Positions 16,385 to 24,935 are shown, numbered from the stretch's first letter. The stretch: DNA of 25,299 bases from Candidatus Caccousia avistercoris (GCA_018715025.1 DVMK01000225.1:1-25299); one strand, 5' to 3'. The notes: generated by a model from the letters alone, not told the origin. A program made the numbers and translations.

Positions 16385-17752
16385 ATGAGAAAACCGCGAA
16401 CGAGAAAACGGCTGTGGGCGGCGCTGCTGGCGGTGCTGTGCCTGTTTTCCCTTACCGGGTGCGACACGCTGTTCACCGGCGACGCAGAGGCCCTGATGCG
16501 CCCGCCCCGCCCTACCGGGGACAAGGCCGGCATTCACGAGCTGCTGGAAAAGGCGGCGGGGGAAAACTTCACCTTCAAGTACCCCGCTTCGGGGGACTAC
16601 CGCTCCGCCATTATCATGTACGACCTGACCGGCGACGGCGCGGAGGAGGCCGTGGCCCTGTACCAGAGCGCCAACGCCTCCACCGGGGTGAACATCATGT
16701 TCATCCAGAAGCAGGGGGGCGTGTGGGGAAGCATGGGCTCGTTCCTCACCACCGCCACCCAGGTGGACAAGGTGATGTTCGGCGACGTAAACAGCGACGG
16801 CCTGCCCGAGGTCGTTGTGGGCTGGGGCAGCTCGCAAAGCGGCACCAGCAATATCAGCGTGTATTCCCAAAGCGGGGGAAAAATGACGGAAACCGTGCTG
16901 GACCAGGGGTACTCCCAGCTTTTGGTGATGGACTTCGACGGGGACGGCTGCGAAGAGATTTTCACCGCCAGCGTGACCGTGGGCGAGCAGCCCGGCATGG
17001 CGCGGCTGTTCCGCCTGCGCAACGGCGCCATTGAAATTGTGGGCAGCTGCCCCATCGACAGCGCCGTCACCAGCATTGTGAACGAGGTGGGCGGGCTTCT
17101 CAGCGCCAACCAGACAGGCGTTATGCTGGACGGCAGCAAGACGGCCAACACCTTCGTCACCGAGGTGATCTACTGGGACAAAGAGATGGAAGCCCTCGTC
17201 TCCCCCTTCTACGACCCTCTGACCCAAACGGTAGAGGCCACCTCGCGCAGTCTGAACGTGGCCAGCAAGGACATTAACGGCGACAAGATTATCGAGCTGC
17301 CCATGGTGAACCTGCTGCCGGGGGCCCCGGCCCAGAACGCGCCGGACACCTCTTACATTACCGACTGGCACCGGTACGACACCGAAACCAACACCCTGGT
17401 GCGGGTGATGAGCATGGTGACCAACAGCAGCGACAATTACTGGTTCCTGATCCCCGACATGTGGAAGAACCAGATCACCACCGAGCAGGATGTTTCCACC
17501 CGTTCCCTGGTGTTCCGCCGGTGGATTTCCCAGGAGGAAACCAACCTGGCGGAGGGCCGGCTGGGGGAGCGTCTGCTGGAAATCCGGGCGTTCACCGTCA
17601 AGCAGTGGGACGCCGCCCAGGAGGAGGGCTACTTCAAAATTCTGGACAGCAACAACCTGGTGTACGCGGGCAAGATCCTTTCGCCGGAAAGCGAGCTTGC
17701 CATGACGGAAAACGACGTGAAAAACAGCTTTAAGCTGATTACCCAGGAATAG
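16385..17752 (+). CDS. FG-GAP/VCBS-like lipoprotein of unknown function
   Basis: The 455-aa product has a basic N-terminus, a hydrophobic segment and the lipobox SLTGC (Cys26), so it should be a lipid-anchored extracellular protein. Four acidic loops resemble the Ca2+-binding loops of FG-GAP/VCBS beta-propeller repeats: DLTGDG (80), DVNSDG (134), DFDGDG (183) and DINGD (296). The C-terminal third (about 350-455) has WFLIPDMWKNQITTEQ and VKQWDAAQEEGYFKIL and no recognised motif. I do not know a named family. GGAGG lies upstream of ATG 16385. It is 47 nt ahead of a response regulator and kinase, so it may feed a signal to the kinase or be co-regulated with it. Confidence 0.85.
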   Translation: MRKPRTRKRLWAALLAVLCLFSLTGCDTLFTGDAEALMRPPRPTGDKAGIHELLEKAAGENFTFKYPASGDYRSAIIMYDLTGDGAEEAVALYQSANASTGVNIMFIQKQGGVWGSMGSFLTTATQVDKVMFGDVNSDGLPEVVVGWGSSQSGTSNISVYSQSGGKMTETVLDQGYSQLLVMDFDGDGCEEIFTASVTVGEQPGMARLFRLRNGAIEIVGSCPIDSAVTSIVNEVGGLLSANQTGVMLDGSKTANTFVTEVIYWDKEMEALVSPFYDPLTQTVEATSRSLNVASKDINGDKIIELPMVNLLPGAPAQNAPDTSYITDWHRYDTETNTLVRVMSMVTNSSDNYWFLIPDMWKNQITTEQDVSTRSLVFRRWISQEETNLAEGRLGERLLEIRAFTVKQWDAAQEEGYFKILDSNNLVYAGKILSPESELAMTENDVKNSFKLITQE

Positions 17753-17799
17753 GGCCCCGGAACGGCCGCGGCCCTTTGGGAAAAGGAGGAGCGAGAGGT

Positions 17800-18504
17800 A
17801 TGAAAAAGATTTTGGTGGCGGAGGACGAGCAGGCCATTCGGGAATTTGTGGTCATCAACCTGAAGCGGGCGGGCTACGACACGCTGGAAGCCGGCAGCGG
17901 CGACGAGGCCATGGAGATTTACGAGCGGGAAAACGGCAACATCGACGTGGCCCTGCTGGACATTATGATGCCCGGCAGCCTGGACGGCCTGGCGGTGTGC
18001 CGCCAGCTGCGGGAAAAAAGCGGCTCCATCGGCATCATTCTGCTGACGGCCCGCACCCAGGAGATGGACAAGGTGAGCGGCCTGATGATGGGGGCCGACG
18101 ACTACGTGACAAAGCCCTTCAGCCCCAGCGAGCTGGTGGCCCGGGTGGACGCCGTCTACCGCCGGGTGGCGCTGGAGCAGATGCGCAATGAAAACAACTT
18201 CAAGGAGGAAATCCGTTCCGGCGAATTTGTGCTGAACCTGCGGAACCGCTCCCTCATGAAGGCCGGCAAGCCCATTGAACTGACCCAGGTGGAATTCCAG
18301 CTGATGGAATACTTTTTCTCAAACCCCACCACCGCCCTGGACCGCACCGACATTCTGAAGCACGTGTGGGGCGACGCCTACTACGGCGAGGAAAAGATTG
18401 TGGATGTGAACATCCGCCGCCTGCGCATGAAGGTGGAGGACGAGCCCAGCAACCCCAAGCACATCATCACGGTGTGGGGCCTTGGGTACAAGTGGGAGGC
18501 GTAA
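17800..18504 (+). CDS. Response regulator, OmpR/PhoB type
   Basis: This DNA-binding transcription regulator is activated by phosphorylation. The 234-aa protein has a receiver domain (residues 1-120) with acidic pocket EDE (8-10), phospho-acceptor Asp54 (LLDIMMPG), Thr83 and Lys105 (TKPF). A winged-helix domain follows (about 135-234; LTQVEFQLMEYF, RTDILKHVWG, VDVNIRRLRMKVE). The usual MPG-x-DG loop has one extra residue (MPGSLDG), a variant I associate with clostridial regulators. AAAAGGAGGA precedes ATG 17800. The kinase gene follows after 30 nt and is the presumed partner. Confidence 0.95.
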   Translation: MKKILVAEDEQAIREFVVINLKRAGYDTLEAGSGDEAMEIYERENGNIDVALLDIMMPGSLDGLAVCRQLREKSGSIGIILLTARTQEMDKVSGLMMGADDYVTKPFSPSELVARVDAVYRRVALEQMRNENNFKEEIRSGEFVLNLRNRSLMKAGKPIELTQVEFQLMEYFFSNPTTALDRTDILKHVWGDAYYGEEKIVDVNIRRLRMKVEDEPSNPKHIITVWGLGYKWEA

Positions 18505-18534
18505 CACGCCGCAGGGCGGGAAAGGAGGGCGGCC

Positions 18535-19995
18535 ATGGAGGCGAAAAAGAACATGAATATGAAGGGCATTGCCCGGCGCTGGCTGTTCAACAGCGTGGGG
18601 GTCATCGTCCTCATTCTCATTACCCTGATTGTCGTCCTCTCCTTCGTCATCCAAAGCTCCATCTACAGCGGGATACAGGCCTCCCTCTCGGGCCGCTCCG
18701 GCGAGCTGACCAACGTGTTCGCCGACTACGGCCGCCGTTCCCCCCGGGAGTTCAGCGCGGTGGCCCGGAATTATGTGGAAAACTTCCCGGAAAAAGAGAG
18801 CATGGAGCTGATGGTGTTCAGCTCCAGCGGAAGGATCCTCATCACCTCCATCGGCTTCGCCCCGGACGAAACCCAGCCCATGCCCGACTACCAGGCCGCC
18901 CTGGCCGACCCTGAGGGCTACGGCACCTGGACGGGCAAGCTCACCAGCGGCGAGAAGGTCATGGCCGTCACCCGGGTCATTCGCAACAACTCCGGCGGGC
19001 TGGTGGGGGCCATCCGGTACGTGGTCTCGCTGGAGGAGGCCGACAAGCGGGTGCTGGCCGTGGTGGGCATGCTCATGGGCGCCGGGGTGCTGGTCATCCT
19101 GTTTGTGCTCACCTCCAGCTACTTTTTCCTGAAATCCATTCTGAACCCTATCCGTCAAATCGGCGCCACCGCCCGGCGCATTGCCCAGGGCGACTTTGAG
19201 GCGCGGATTGAAAAGAGCAACGACGACGAGATCGGCCAGCTCTGCGACACCATCAACGACATGGCGGTAGAACTGGGCACGGCGGAAAAGATGAAGAACG
19301 ACTTCATCTCCTCCGTTTCCCACGAGCTGCGCACCCCTCTCACCGCCATCAAGGGCTGGGCAGAGACCATTATGGAGTGCGGCAGCGGCGACAAGGCCAC
19401 CTTCGGCCGGGGCATGGGCATCATCATACGGGAAAGCGAGCGCCTTTCCGGCATTGTGGAAGAGCTGCTGGACTTTTCCCGCATGCAGAGCGGCCGCATG
19501 ACCTTAACCATGGAAAAGATCGACATTCTGGCAGAGCTGGGCGAGGCTGTGTATATGTTCAGCGACCGGGCCAAGTCTGAGCACAAATTCCTGCTGTACG
19601 ACGAACCGGCCATGCTCTCGCCTGTTTTGGGCGACATCAACCGGCTGCGCCAGGTGTTCGTGAATATTATAGACAACGCGCTGAAATACACGGAGGAAGG
19701 CGGCACCATCAGCGTTTCCGCCTCTGAGCTGGACGGCGTCATTCAGGTTGTCATCAGCGACAACGGCTGCGGCATCCCCAGCGAGCACCTCCCCAACGTG
19801 AAAAAGAAATTCTACAAGGCCAACCAGACCATCCGCGGCTCCGGCATAGGGCTTGCCCTGGCAGACGAAATCATGCGCCTGCACTCCGGCAGCCTTGAGA
19901 TTGAAAGCCACGAGAACGTGGGAACGGCCGTGACCATCACCATCCCCGTCCTTCCGGAGATGAACGAAGAAAGGAAACAGGAACCCAATGGCTAA
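18535..19995 (+). CDS. Membrane sensor histidine kinase
   Basis: The 486-aa protein has transmembrane helices at about 17-40 and 173-199 enclosing an extracellular domain of about 130 residues. That domain contains a PAS/Cache-like core (ELMVFSSSGRILITS) that would sense an unknown signal. A HAMP linker (about 200-250) leads to HisKA with phospho-acceptor His263 (SVSHELRTPLTAIKGW) and an HATPase domain: N box NIIDNALKYTEEGG, G1 ISDNGCGIP, G2 GSGIGLALADEI. The domain order is that of the PhoR/WalK class. GGAGGGC precedes ATG 18535. The 3' end overlaps the DUF1385 gene by 8 nt, which suggests linked expression. Confidence 0.95.
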   Translation: MEAKKNMNMKGIARRWLFNSVGVIVLILITLIVVLSFVIQSSIYSGIQASLSGRSGELTNVFADYGRRSPREFSAVARNYVENFPEKESMELMVFSSSGRILITSIGFAPDETQPMPDYQAALADPEGYGTWTGKLTSGEKVMAVTRVIRNNSGGLVGAIRYVVSLEEADKRVLAVVGMLMGAGVLVILFVLTSSYFFLKSILNPIRQIGATARRIAQGDFEARIEKSNDDEIGQLCDTINDMAVELGTAEKMKNDFISSVSHELRTPLTAIKGWAETIMECGSGDKATFGRGMGIIIRESERLSGIVEELLDFSRMQSGRMTLTMEKIDILAELGEAVYMFSDRAKSEHKFLLYDEPAMLSPVLGDINRLRQVFVNIIDNALKYTEEGGTISVSASELDGVIQVVISDNGCGIPSEHLPNVKKKFYKANQTIRGSGIGLALADEIMRLHSGSLEIESHENVGTAVTITIPVLPEMNEERKQEPNG

Positions 19996-20956
19996 AGAAC
20001 ATGTAAAGCGCATTACCAGCATCGGGGGGCAGGCCCTCATTGAGGGGGTTATGATGCGCGGCCCCCGGAAAACCAGCATGGCGGTGCGCCTTCCCGACGG
20101 CTCTATTGAACTGCAGGAACTGAAAACCGACTACATCCGGGACAAAAGCCCGGTTTGGCGGCTGCCCCTCATCCGGGGGATTGTGGGCTTCATTGACTCT
20201 ATGCGGGTGGGGTTCCGCGCCCTGAGCCTTTCCGCCGAGAAGTCCGGCCTGGAGGAGGGGGAAGAAGAGCCCAGCAAGCTGGACCAGTGGCTGCAGGAAA
20301 AATTCGGCGACAAAATTATGAATTTCATCGTGGTGGCAGGCTCTGTGCTGGGGGTTCTGCTGGCGGTGCTTCTGTTCTTCTTCCTGCCCACGCTCCTGTT
20401 CAACGGCCTGGAGTACCTGGCGGGCCCGGCCATTGCCGGGTGGCGCTCTGTGGCGGAGGGGGCCATGCGCATCCTCATTTTTGTGGCCTACATCATCTTC
20501 TGCGCCCACATGCCCTACATCAAGCGGGTGTTCCAGTACCACGGGGCAGAGCATAAAACCATTTTCTGCTACGAAAGCCAGGAGGAGCTGACGGTGGAGA
20601 ACGTGCGCCGCCACATCCGCTTCCACCCCCGCTGCGGCACCAGCTTTATGGTGATCATGCTGCTTCTGGGAATCCTCATTGGATTTTTCATCCCCTTCAC
20701 CAACCCCTTCCTGCGCACGGCGGTGAAGCTGCTGTGCATCCCGCTGGTGGTGGGCGTGGGGTACGAGCTCATCAAAATCTGCGGCCGGTACGACAACTGG
20801 GCCACCCGGATCATCGCCGCCCCCGGCCTGTGGATGCAGCGCATCACCACCCAGGAGCCGGACGACAGCATGATTGAGGTGGCCATCGCCGCCATGAAGG
20901 ACGTAATCCCCGAAAACGGGGAGGACATCGTCTGCTGCGGGGGAAAACAGAAATGA
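19988..20956 (+). CDS. DUF1385 (YqhQ-family) membrane protein
   Basis: This 322-aa integral membrane protein of unknown function is widely conserved in Firmicutes. The N-terminal SIGGQALIEGVMMRGP, the central YHGAEHKTIFCYE (184-196) and HPRCGTSF (213-220) are the family signatures; the His and Cys residues suggest a metal or catalytic site but none is proven. Four membrane segments can be seen at about 112-138, 155-176, 218-238 and 243-262. It overlaps the kinase by 8 nt and prmC by 4 nt (ATGA). In many Firmicutes this gene neighbours prmC and prfA. Here it is tied instead to a two-component system on its other side. Confidence 0.92.
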   Translation: MAKEHVKRITSIGGQALIEGVMMRGPRKTSMAVRLPDGSIELQELKTDYIRDKSPVWRLPLIRGIVGFIDSMRVGFRALSLSAEKSGLEEGEEEPSKLDQWLQEKFGDKIMNFIVVAGSVLGVLLAVLLFFFLPTLLFNGLEYLAGPAIAGWRSVAEGAMRILIFVAYIIFCAHMPYIKRVFQYHGAEHKTIFCYESQEELTVENVRRHIRFHPRCGTSFMVIMLLLGILIGFFIPFTNPFLRTAVKLLCIPLVVGVGYELIKICGRYDNWATRIIAAPGLWMQRITTQEPDDSMIEVAIAAMKDVIPENGEDIVCCGGKQK

Positions 20957-21822
20957 CCCTTGAGCAGGTGTACCGGGCAGGAAAAAAGGAACTGGAAAAG
21001 GCAGGGCTTGACAGCCCTGCCTTTGACGCCATGTGCCTGTTCCGGCAGGCCTTCGGCATGGACCGGCAGGCCCTTATTATGGAGGGGGCGGCCCCGGCGG
21101 AGGAGGCCAAGGCCGCCGCCTTTGAAGAAGCCGTCCGCCAGCGGGCGGAGGGACGGCCGCTGCAGTATATTCTGGGCTGCTGGCCCTTTCTGGACATGGA
21201 GCTGCGGGTGGGGGAAGGCGTTCTCACCCCCCGGGAGGAAACGGAGCTTCTGGTGCGCACCGCCGCCGGGCTGCTCCGCCGGCGGCAGCCCGCCTGCGGC
21301 CGCGGGGAGGGGCTTTCCCTTCTGGACCTGTGCGCGGGCACCGGGGCGGTGGCCCTGGGCCTGGCCGGGGAATTCCCGGCGGCCCAGGTGCAGGCGGCGG
21401 AATGGTACCCCCAGGCCTACGAATATTTACAGGAAAACATCCGCCTTACCGGCCGGGCGGTGGAACCCCTGCGCCTGGACGTGCTGGACCCGGCTTCCCC
21501 GGAAGCGTTTTCCGGCCTTGCCCTGCTGACGGCCAACCCGCCCTATGTGGCCAGCGGAGAAATCCCCTCCCTTCAGCGGGAGGTGCAGCGGGAGCCGCGC
21601 ACCGCCCTGGACGGCGGCGGCGACGGCCTGCTGTTCTACCGGGCGATAGCCGCCCGCTGGCTGGCCTGCCTGGCCCCCGGCGGCGTGTGCGCGGTGGAGA
21701 TCGGCGAAGGCCAGGGGGAGGCGGTGGCCGCCCTGTTCCGCTCCGCCGGGCTGGAGCAAACGGAAATTTTTCAGGACTTCAACTGCCTGGACCGCGTGGT
21801 GGCGGGCATAAAGGGAAAATAA
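20953..21822 (+). CDS. prmC: Release factor glutamine methyltransferase PrmC
   Basis: PrmC methylates the GGQ glutamine of peptide-chain release factors using S-adenosylmethionine. The 289-aa protein has an N-terminal helical domain with RPLQYILG, the SAM-binding LLDLCAGTGAVALGLA, and the catalytic NPPY (Asn195-Tyr198) in TANPPYVA followed by the typical REPRTALDGGGDGL. The usual acidic residue after the second strand appears as AAEW. The start overlaps the DUF1385 stop by 4 nt, so translation is coupled. prfA, its common neighbour, does not follow; recA does. Confidence 0.95.
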   Translation: MTLEQVYRAGKKELEKAGLDSPAFDAMCLFRQAFGMDRQALIMEGAAPAEEAKAAAFEEAVRQRAEGRPLQYILGCWPFLDMELRVGEGVLTPREETELLVRTAAGLLRRRQPACGRGEGLSLLDLCAGTGAVALGLAGEFPAAQVQAAEWYPQAYEYLQENIRLTGRAVEPLRLDVLDPASPEAFSGLALLTANPPYVASGEIPSLQREVQREPRTALDGGGDGLLFYRAIAARWLACLAPGGVCAVEIGEGQGEAVAALFRSAGLEQTEIFQDFNCLDRVVAGIKGK

Positions 21823-21855
21823 AAAGTCAAGTACAGATTATGGGACACCCCTTTG

Positions 21856-21864
21856 TGGTATGAT
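21856..21864 (+). promoter_or_regulatory. recA upstream promoter P1 (extended -10)
   Basis: TGGTATGAT (21856-21864) is an extended -10 without a good -35 at the right distance. It lies 34 nt after prmC and about 56 nt before the SOS box. A transcript starting here would run through the SOS box, so LexA bound there could act as a roadblock. Confidence 0.5.
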
Positions 21865-21919
21865 AAAGGCGGAAGGACAGAAGAGAGCCTGAGAAGCCTT
21901 CTGAGGAAACAAAAATTCA

Positions 21920-21931
21920 GAACGCACGTTC
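21920..21931 (+). promoter_or_regulatory. SOS box (LexA operator) of recA
   Basis: GAACGCACGTTC is an exact match to the Firmicutes LexA site GAAC-N4-GTTC, and the flanks (A before, G after) also fit the longer consensus. It lies 20 bp upstream of the P2 -35 element. recA, recX and probably the asparaginase should therefore be induced by DNA damage. lexA itself is not in the window. Confidence 0.88.
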
Positions 21932-21951
21932 GATATTTTTCCCGCTTTCCC

Positions 21952-21980
21952 TTGCGTTCCCGCCTGGTTTCCGCTATAAT
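21952..21980 (+). promoter_or_regulatory. recA main promoter P2
   Basis: TTGCGT (21952-21957), a 17-bp spacer and perfect TATAAT (21975-21980). Transcription should begin near 21987, giving a leader of about 154 nt before recA. Confidence 0.8.
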
Positions 21981-22118
21981 AAATCCGGAAGGCTTTCCCA
22001 GAGCAAAGGCTTCCGCAGGACGGCTTTGGCTTCCTCTGCCCTGCGCTCTCCCCTTTTCAGGGCGCGCGGGGCGGCTGCAAAATTTTATAGAACCGTGGGG
22101 AAAGCGCAGGCGGCGCGG

Positions 22119-22133
22119 CCTCCCCGCCGGAGG
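22119..22133 (+). promoter_or_regulatory. Hairpin covering the recA ribosome site
   Basis: CCTCC (22119-22123) is complementary to GGAGG (22129-22133), the recA Shine-Dalgarno, with a 5-nt loop. The stem is short but GC-rich and could reduce translation. The remainder of 21823-22140 holds the two promoters, the SOS box and a GC-rich leader with no credible ORF. Confidence 0.35.
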
Positions 22134-22140
22134 TGTGAAA

Positions 22141-23289
22141 ATGGCAGAAAAGAATACGAAAATGTCAGACAAGGCGGCGGCGCTGGAAACGGCGCTGGCA
22201 CAGATTGAAAAACAGTTCGGCAAGGGCGCTGTCATGCGCCTGGGGCAGAACCAGGCCATGAATGTGGAGGCTATCTCCACCGGATCCCTGTCCCTTGACC
22301 TGGCGCTGGGCATCGGCGGCCTGCCCCGGGGCCGTATTGTGGAAATCTACGGGCCGGAAAGCTCCGGCAAAACCACCCTGGCCCTGCACTGCATTGCAGA
22401 GGGCCAGAAGGGCGGCGGCAACGCGGCCTTCATCGACGTGGAGCACGCCCTGGACCCGGTGTACGCCCGGGCCCTGGGGGTGGACGTGGACTCGCTGCTG
22501 GTGTCGCAGCCTGACACCGGCGAGCAGGCGCTGGAAATTGCAGAGGCGCTCATCCGTTCCGGGGCTATCGACGTGATTGTGGTGGACTCGGTGGCGGCCC
22601 TGGTGCCCCGGGCCGAAATCGAGGGCGAAATGGGCGACAGCCACGTGGGCCTGCAGGCCCGGCTTATGAGCCAGGCCCTGCGGAAGCTGGCCGGCGCCAT
22701 CTCCAAATCCAGCTGCGTGGCCATCTTCATCAACCAGCTGCGGGAAAAGGTGGGCGTGGTGTACGGCAACCCGGAGGTCACCCCCGGCGGCCGCGCGCTG
22801 AAGTTCTACTCCTCTGTGCGGCTGGAAATCCGGAAGATTGAAACGCTGAAGAACGGCACCGAGCAGATTGGTTCCCGCACCAGGGCCAAGGTGGTGAAGA
22901 ACAAGATCGCCCCGCCCTTCCGGGAAGCGGAATTCGACGTGATGTACGGCAAGGGCATCTCCCGCATGGGCGAGCTTCTGGACCTTGCCGTGAAGCTGGA
23001 CATCATCCAGAAAAGCGGCGCCTGGTTCTCGTACAACCAGACCCGCCTGGGCCAGGGCCGCGACAATGTGAAGCTTTTCCTGGAAAACCCGGAAAACGCC
23101 GCCATGGAGGCGGAAATCGAGGCCAAGGTGAAGGAAAACGCCGCCCGCCTGTACAACAAGAACGCCCCGGCGGCCGCCTCCCCCGCCAAGCCGGTGCAGA
23201 TCCCGGTGGCGGCCCCCGCAGCGGCAGCCCCGGCAGAGCCCGCCCGCCCGCGGCCCAAGGCCAGCATCGACATTGAGGCGGACGACTAA
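22141..23289 (+). CDS. recA: Recombinase RecA
   Basis: RecA forms filaments on single-stranded DNA, drives strand exchange and triggers LexA self-cleavage. The 382-aa protein has Walker A GPESSGKT (71-78), Walker B VIVVDSVAAL, the L1-region RAEIEGEMGDSHVG, the L2-region FINQLREKVGVVYGNPEVTPGG and the canonical core. The tail after about residue 335 is an Ala/Pro-rich linker ending in acidic DIEADD. The frame is open upstream to 21853 through the promoter region, but ATG 22141 with GGAGGTG is clearly the start. recX follows after 6 nt. Confidence 0.98.
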   Translation: MAEKNTKMSDKAAALETALAQIEKQFGKGAVMRLGQNQAMNVEAISTGSLSLDLALGIGGLPRGRIVEIYGPESSGKTTLALHCIAEGQKGGGNAAFIDVEHALDPVYARALGVDVDSLLVSQPDTGEQALEIAEALIRSGAIDVIVVDSVAALVPRAEIEGEMGDSHVGLQARLMSQALRKLAGAISKSSCVAIFINQLREKVGVVYGNPEVTPGGRALKFYSSVRLEIRKIETLKNGTEQIGSRTRAKVVKNKIAPPFREAEFDVMYGKGISRMGELLDLAVKLDIIQKSGAWFSYNQTRLGQGRDNVKLFLENPENAAMEAEIEAKVKENAARLYNKNAPAAASPAKPVQIPVAAPAAAAPAEPARPRPKASIDIEADD

Positions 23290-23295
23290 TTCATC

Positions 23296-23943
23296 ATGGA
23301 GATTACCGCGATAGAGCCCAGGCGGAAGCGCCTGGTGCAGCTTTTCCTGGACGGAGAGCCCGCCGTCAGGCTGGATGCGCAGACGGCCGCGGAGGCCGGG
23401 CTGCGGCCCGGCCTTTCCCTTTCTGACGAAGATCTGCGTGAGCTGCTGCGGCAGAGCGACGCCCGCCGGGCCAGGGAGAAGGCCCTGTACCTGCTGGAAG
23501 CCCGCCCCCACACCAAAAAGGAGCTGGAGGGCAAGCTGGCCCGCACCGCAGGGGCGGAAGCCGCCCAGGAGGCCGCCGCCCGCATGGAGGAGCTTGGCCT
23601 GGTGGACGACGGGGACTATGCCCGCCGGTACGCGGCGGAGCTTCTCACCCGGAAGGGCTTCGCCCCCGCCCGCGCCGTGCAGGAGCTGTGCCGCCGCGGC
23701 GTGGAACGGGAGCTGGCCCGGCAGGCGGTGGAGGAGCTGGCGCCCCCGCCGGAGGAAACGCTGCGAAGCCTGGTGGAACGGAAATACGCCCGCCTTTTGG
23801 GCGAGGAAAAGGGCCGCCGCCGGGCGGCAGCCGCCCTGCAGCGCCTGGGCTGGCGCTGGGAGGAGATCCGGCCCGTCCTGCGGGAGCTCACCCCCGGGGA
23901 GGAGCAGGAGGAAGGAGCAGGATGGACAGAAAACGGGTTTTGA
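23296..23943 (+). CDS. recX: RecA regulator RecX
   Basis: RecX binds RecA filaments and modulates recombination and LexA cleavage. The 215-aa protein is built of three-helix repeats: ARREKALYLLEARPHTKKELEGKL-type first repeat, GLVDDGDYARRYAAELLTRKGFAPARAVQEL in the second, and a third with RRRAAAALQRLGWRWEEI. It starts at ATG 23296, 6 nt after recA, with no good ribosome site of its own, so coupling to recA is likely. Its 3' end overlaps the asparaginase gene by 22 nt. Confidence 0.9.
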   Translation: MEITAIEPRRKRLVQLFLDGEPAVRLDAQTAAEAGLRPGLSLSDEDLRELLRQSDARRAREKALYLLEARPHTKKELEGKLARTAGAEAAQEAAARMEELGLVDDGDYARRYAAELLTRKGFAPARAVQELCRRGVERELARQAVEELAPPPEETLRSLVERKYARLLGEEKGRRRAAAALQRLGWRWEEIRPVLRELTPGEEQEEGAGWTENGF

Positions 23944-24932
23944 TGATAGGAACAGGGGGCACCATTGCCTCTCACAAAACAGAACACGGCCTGGCCCCCG
24001 CCATGGCGGGGGAGGAGCTGCTGCGGTATGTGCCGCCGGTGAGGGAATTCTGCCGCGCGGAAGCCCTGCAGCTGTTTTCGGTAGACAGCACCAACATGAC
24101 CCCCGCCCACTGGCAGAGGCTTTCTCAGGCCATCGAGGAGCACTACGGCGACTACGACGGCTTTGTAATCTGCCACGGCACCGACACCCTGGCCTACACG
24201 GCGGCTGCCCTCAGCTACATGGTGCAGCGCTCGGAAAAGCCCATTGTGCTTACCGGCTCACAGAAGCCCATCGACATGGACGTGACCGACGCCAAAACCA
24301 ACCTGCTGGACAGCTTCCTCTACGCCTGCGACCCCGACAGCCGGGATGTGTCCATCGTCTTTGACGGCAAGGTGATTGCAGGCACCAGGGCGAAGAAGGA
24401 GCGGGCCAAAAGCTACAATGCCTTTTCCAGCATCAATTTCCCCTACCCTGCCGTGGTGCAGGACGGCAGAGTTATCCGCTACCTGACGGAACCGGCCTAC
24501 GGGCCGGACGAGGTGCGCTTCTGCCGCAGGCTGAACCCGGCTGTGTGCGTACTGAAGCTGACCCCCGGCCTGCAGCCCGGGTTGCTGGGCTTTCTGTTCG
24601 CCCACTACGACTGCATCGTTATCGAAAGCTTCGGCGTGGGGGGCATCCCCGCCCCGCTGGTGGAGGAATTCTACCGGCAGATGAACCTGGCCCAGGGGCG
24701 CAAAACGGTGGTGATGACCACCCAGGTGGCTCACGAGGGCAGCAACATGACGGTGTACGAGGTAGGCCGGAAAATCAAGCAGGATTTCGGGCTGATTGAA
24801 GCCTACGACATGACGCTGGAGGCCGTGATCACCAAAATGATGTGGATTTTGGGGCAGGGAGCGCAGAGCCAGGAGGAAATCAAGCGCCTGTTCCACACCT
24901 GCATCAACCACGACATCCTCTTCACCCAGTGA
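23922..24932 (+). CDS. ansA: Type I L-asparaginase
   Basis: The enzyme hydrolyses L-asparagine to aspartate and ammonia. The 336-aa protein has the first active-site threonine in GTGGTIAS (Thr14), substrate residues in VDSTNM (Asp55, Ser56) and the second threonine motif HGTDTLAYTA (Thr87, Asp88). GSQKPIDMDVTDAKTNLLDS and SFGVGGIPA are family segments. There is no signal peptide, so it is cytoplasmic. GGAGGAAGGAG lies just before ATG 23922. The overlap with recX places it in the SOS-controlled recA transcript, an unusual location for a metabolic enzyme. A strong terminator follows the stop. Confidence 0.92.
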   Translation: MDRKRVLMIGTGGTIASHKTEHGLAPAMAGEELLRYVPPVREFCRAEALQLFSVDSTNMTPAHWQRLSQAIEEHYGDYDGFVICHGTDTLAYTAAALSYMVQRSEKPIVLTGSQKPIDMDVTDAKTNLLDSFLYACDPDSRDVSIVFDGKVIAGTRAKKERAKSYNAFSSINFPYPAVVQDGRVIRYLTEPAYGPDEVRFCRRLNPAVCVLKLTPGLQPGLLGFLFAHYDCIVIESFGVGGIPAPLVEEFYRQMNLAQGRKTVVMTTQVAHEGSNMTVYEVGRKIKQDFGLIEAYDMTLEAVITKMMWILGQGAQSQEEIKRLFHTCINHDILFTQ

Positions 24933-24935
24933 CAT

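Noticed and set aside
16270..17034. 254-codon plus-strand frame
   Set aside because: Out-of-frame shadow of the lipoprotein gene, which has a signal peptide, lipobox and Ca2+-type loops.
12716..22066. Shared 12-mer TTTCAGGGCGCG in the helicase and recA leaders (12716-12727 and 22055-22066)
   Set aside because: A match of this length is expected by chance in a GC-rich window of this size, and the flanking structures differ.
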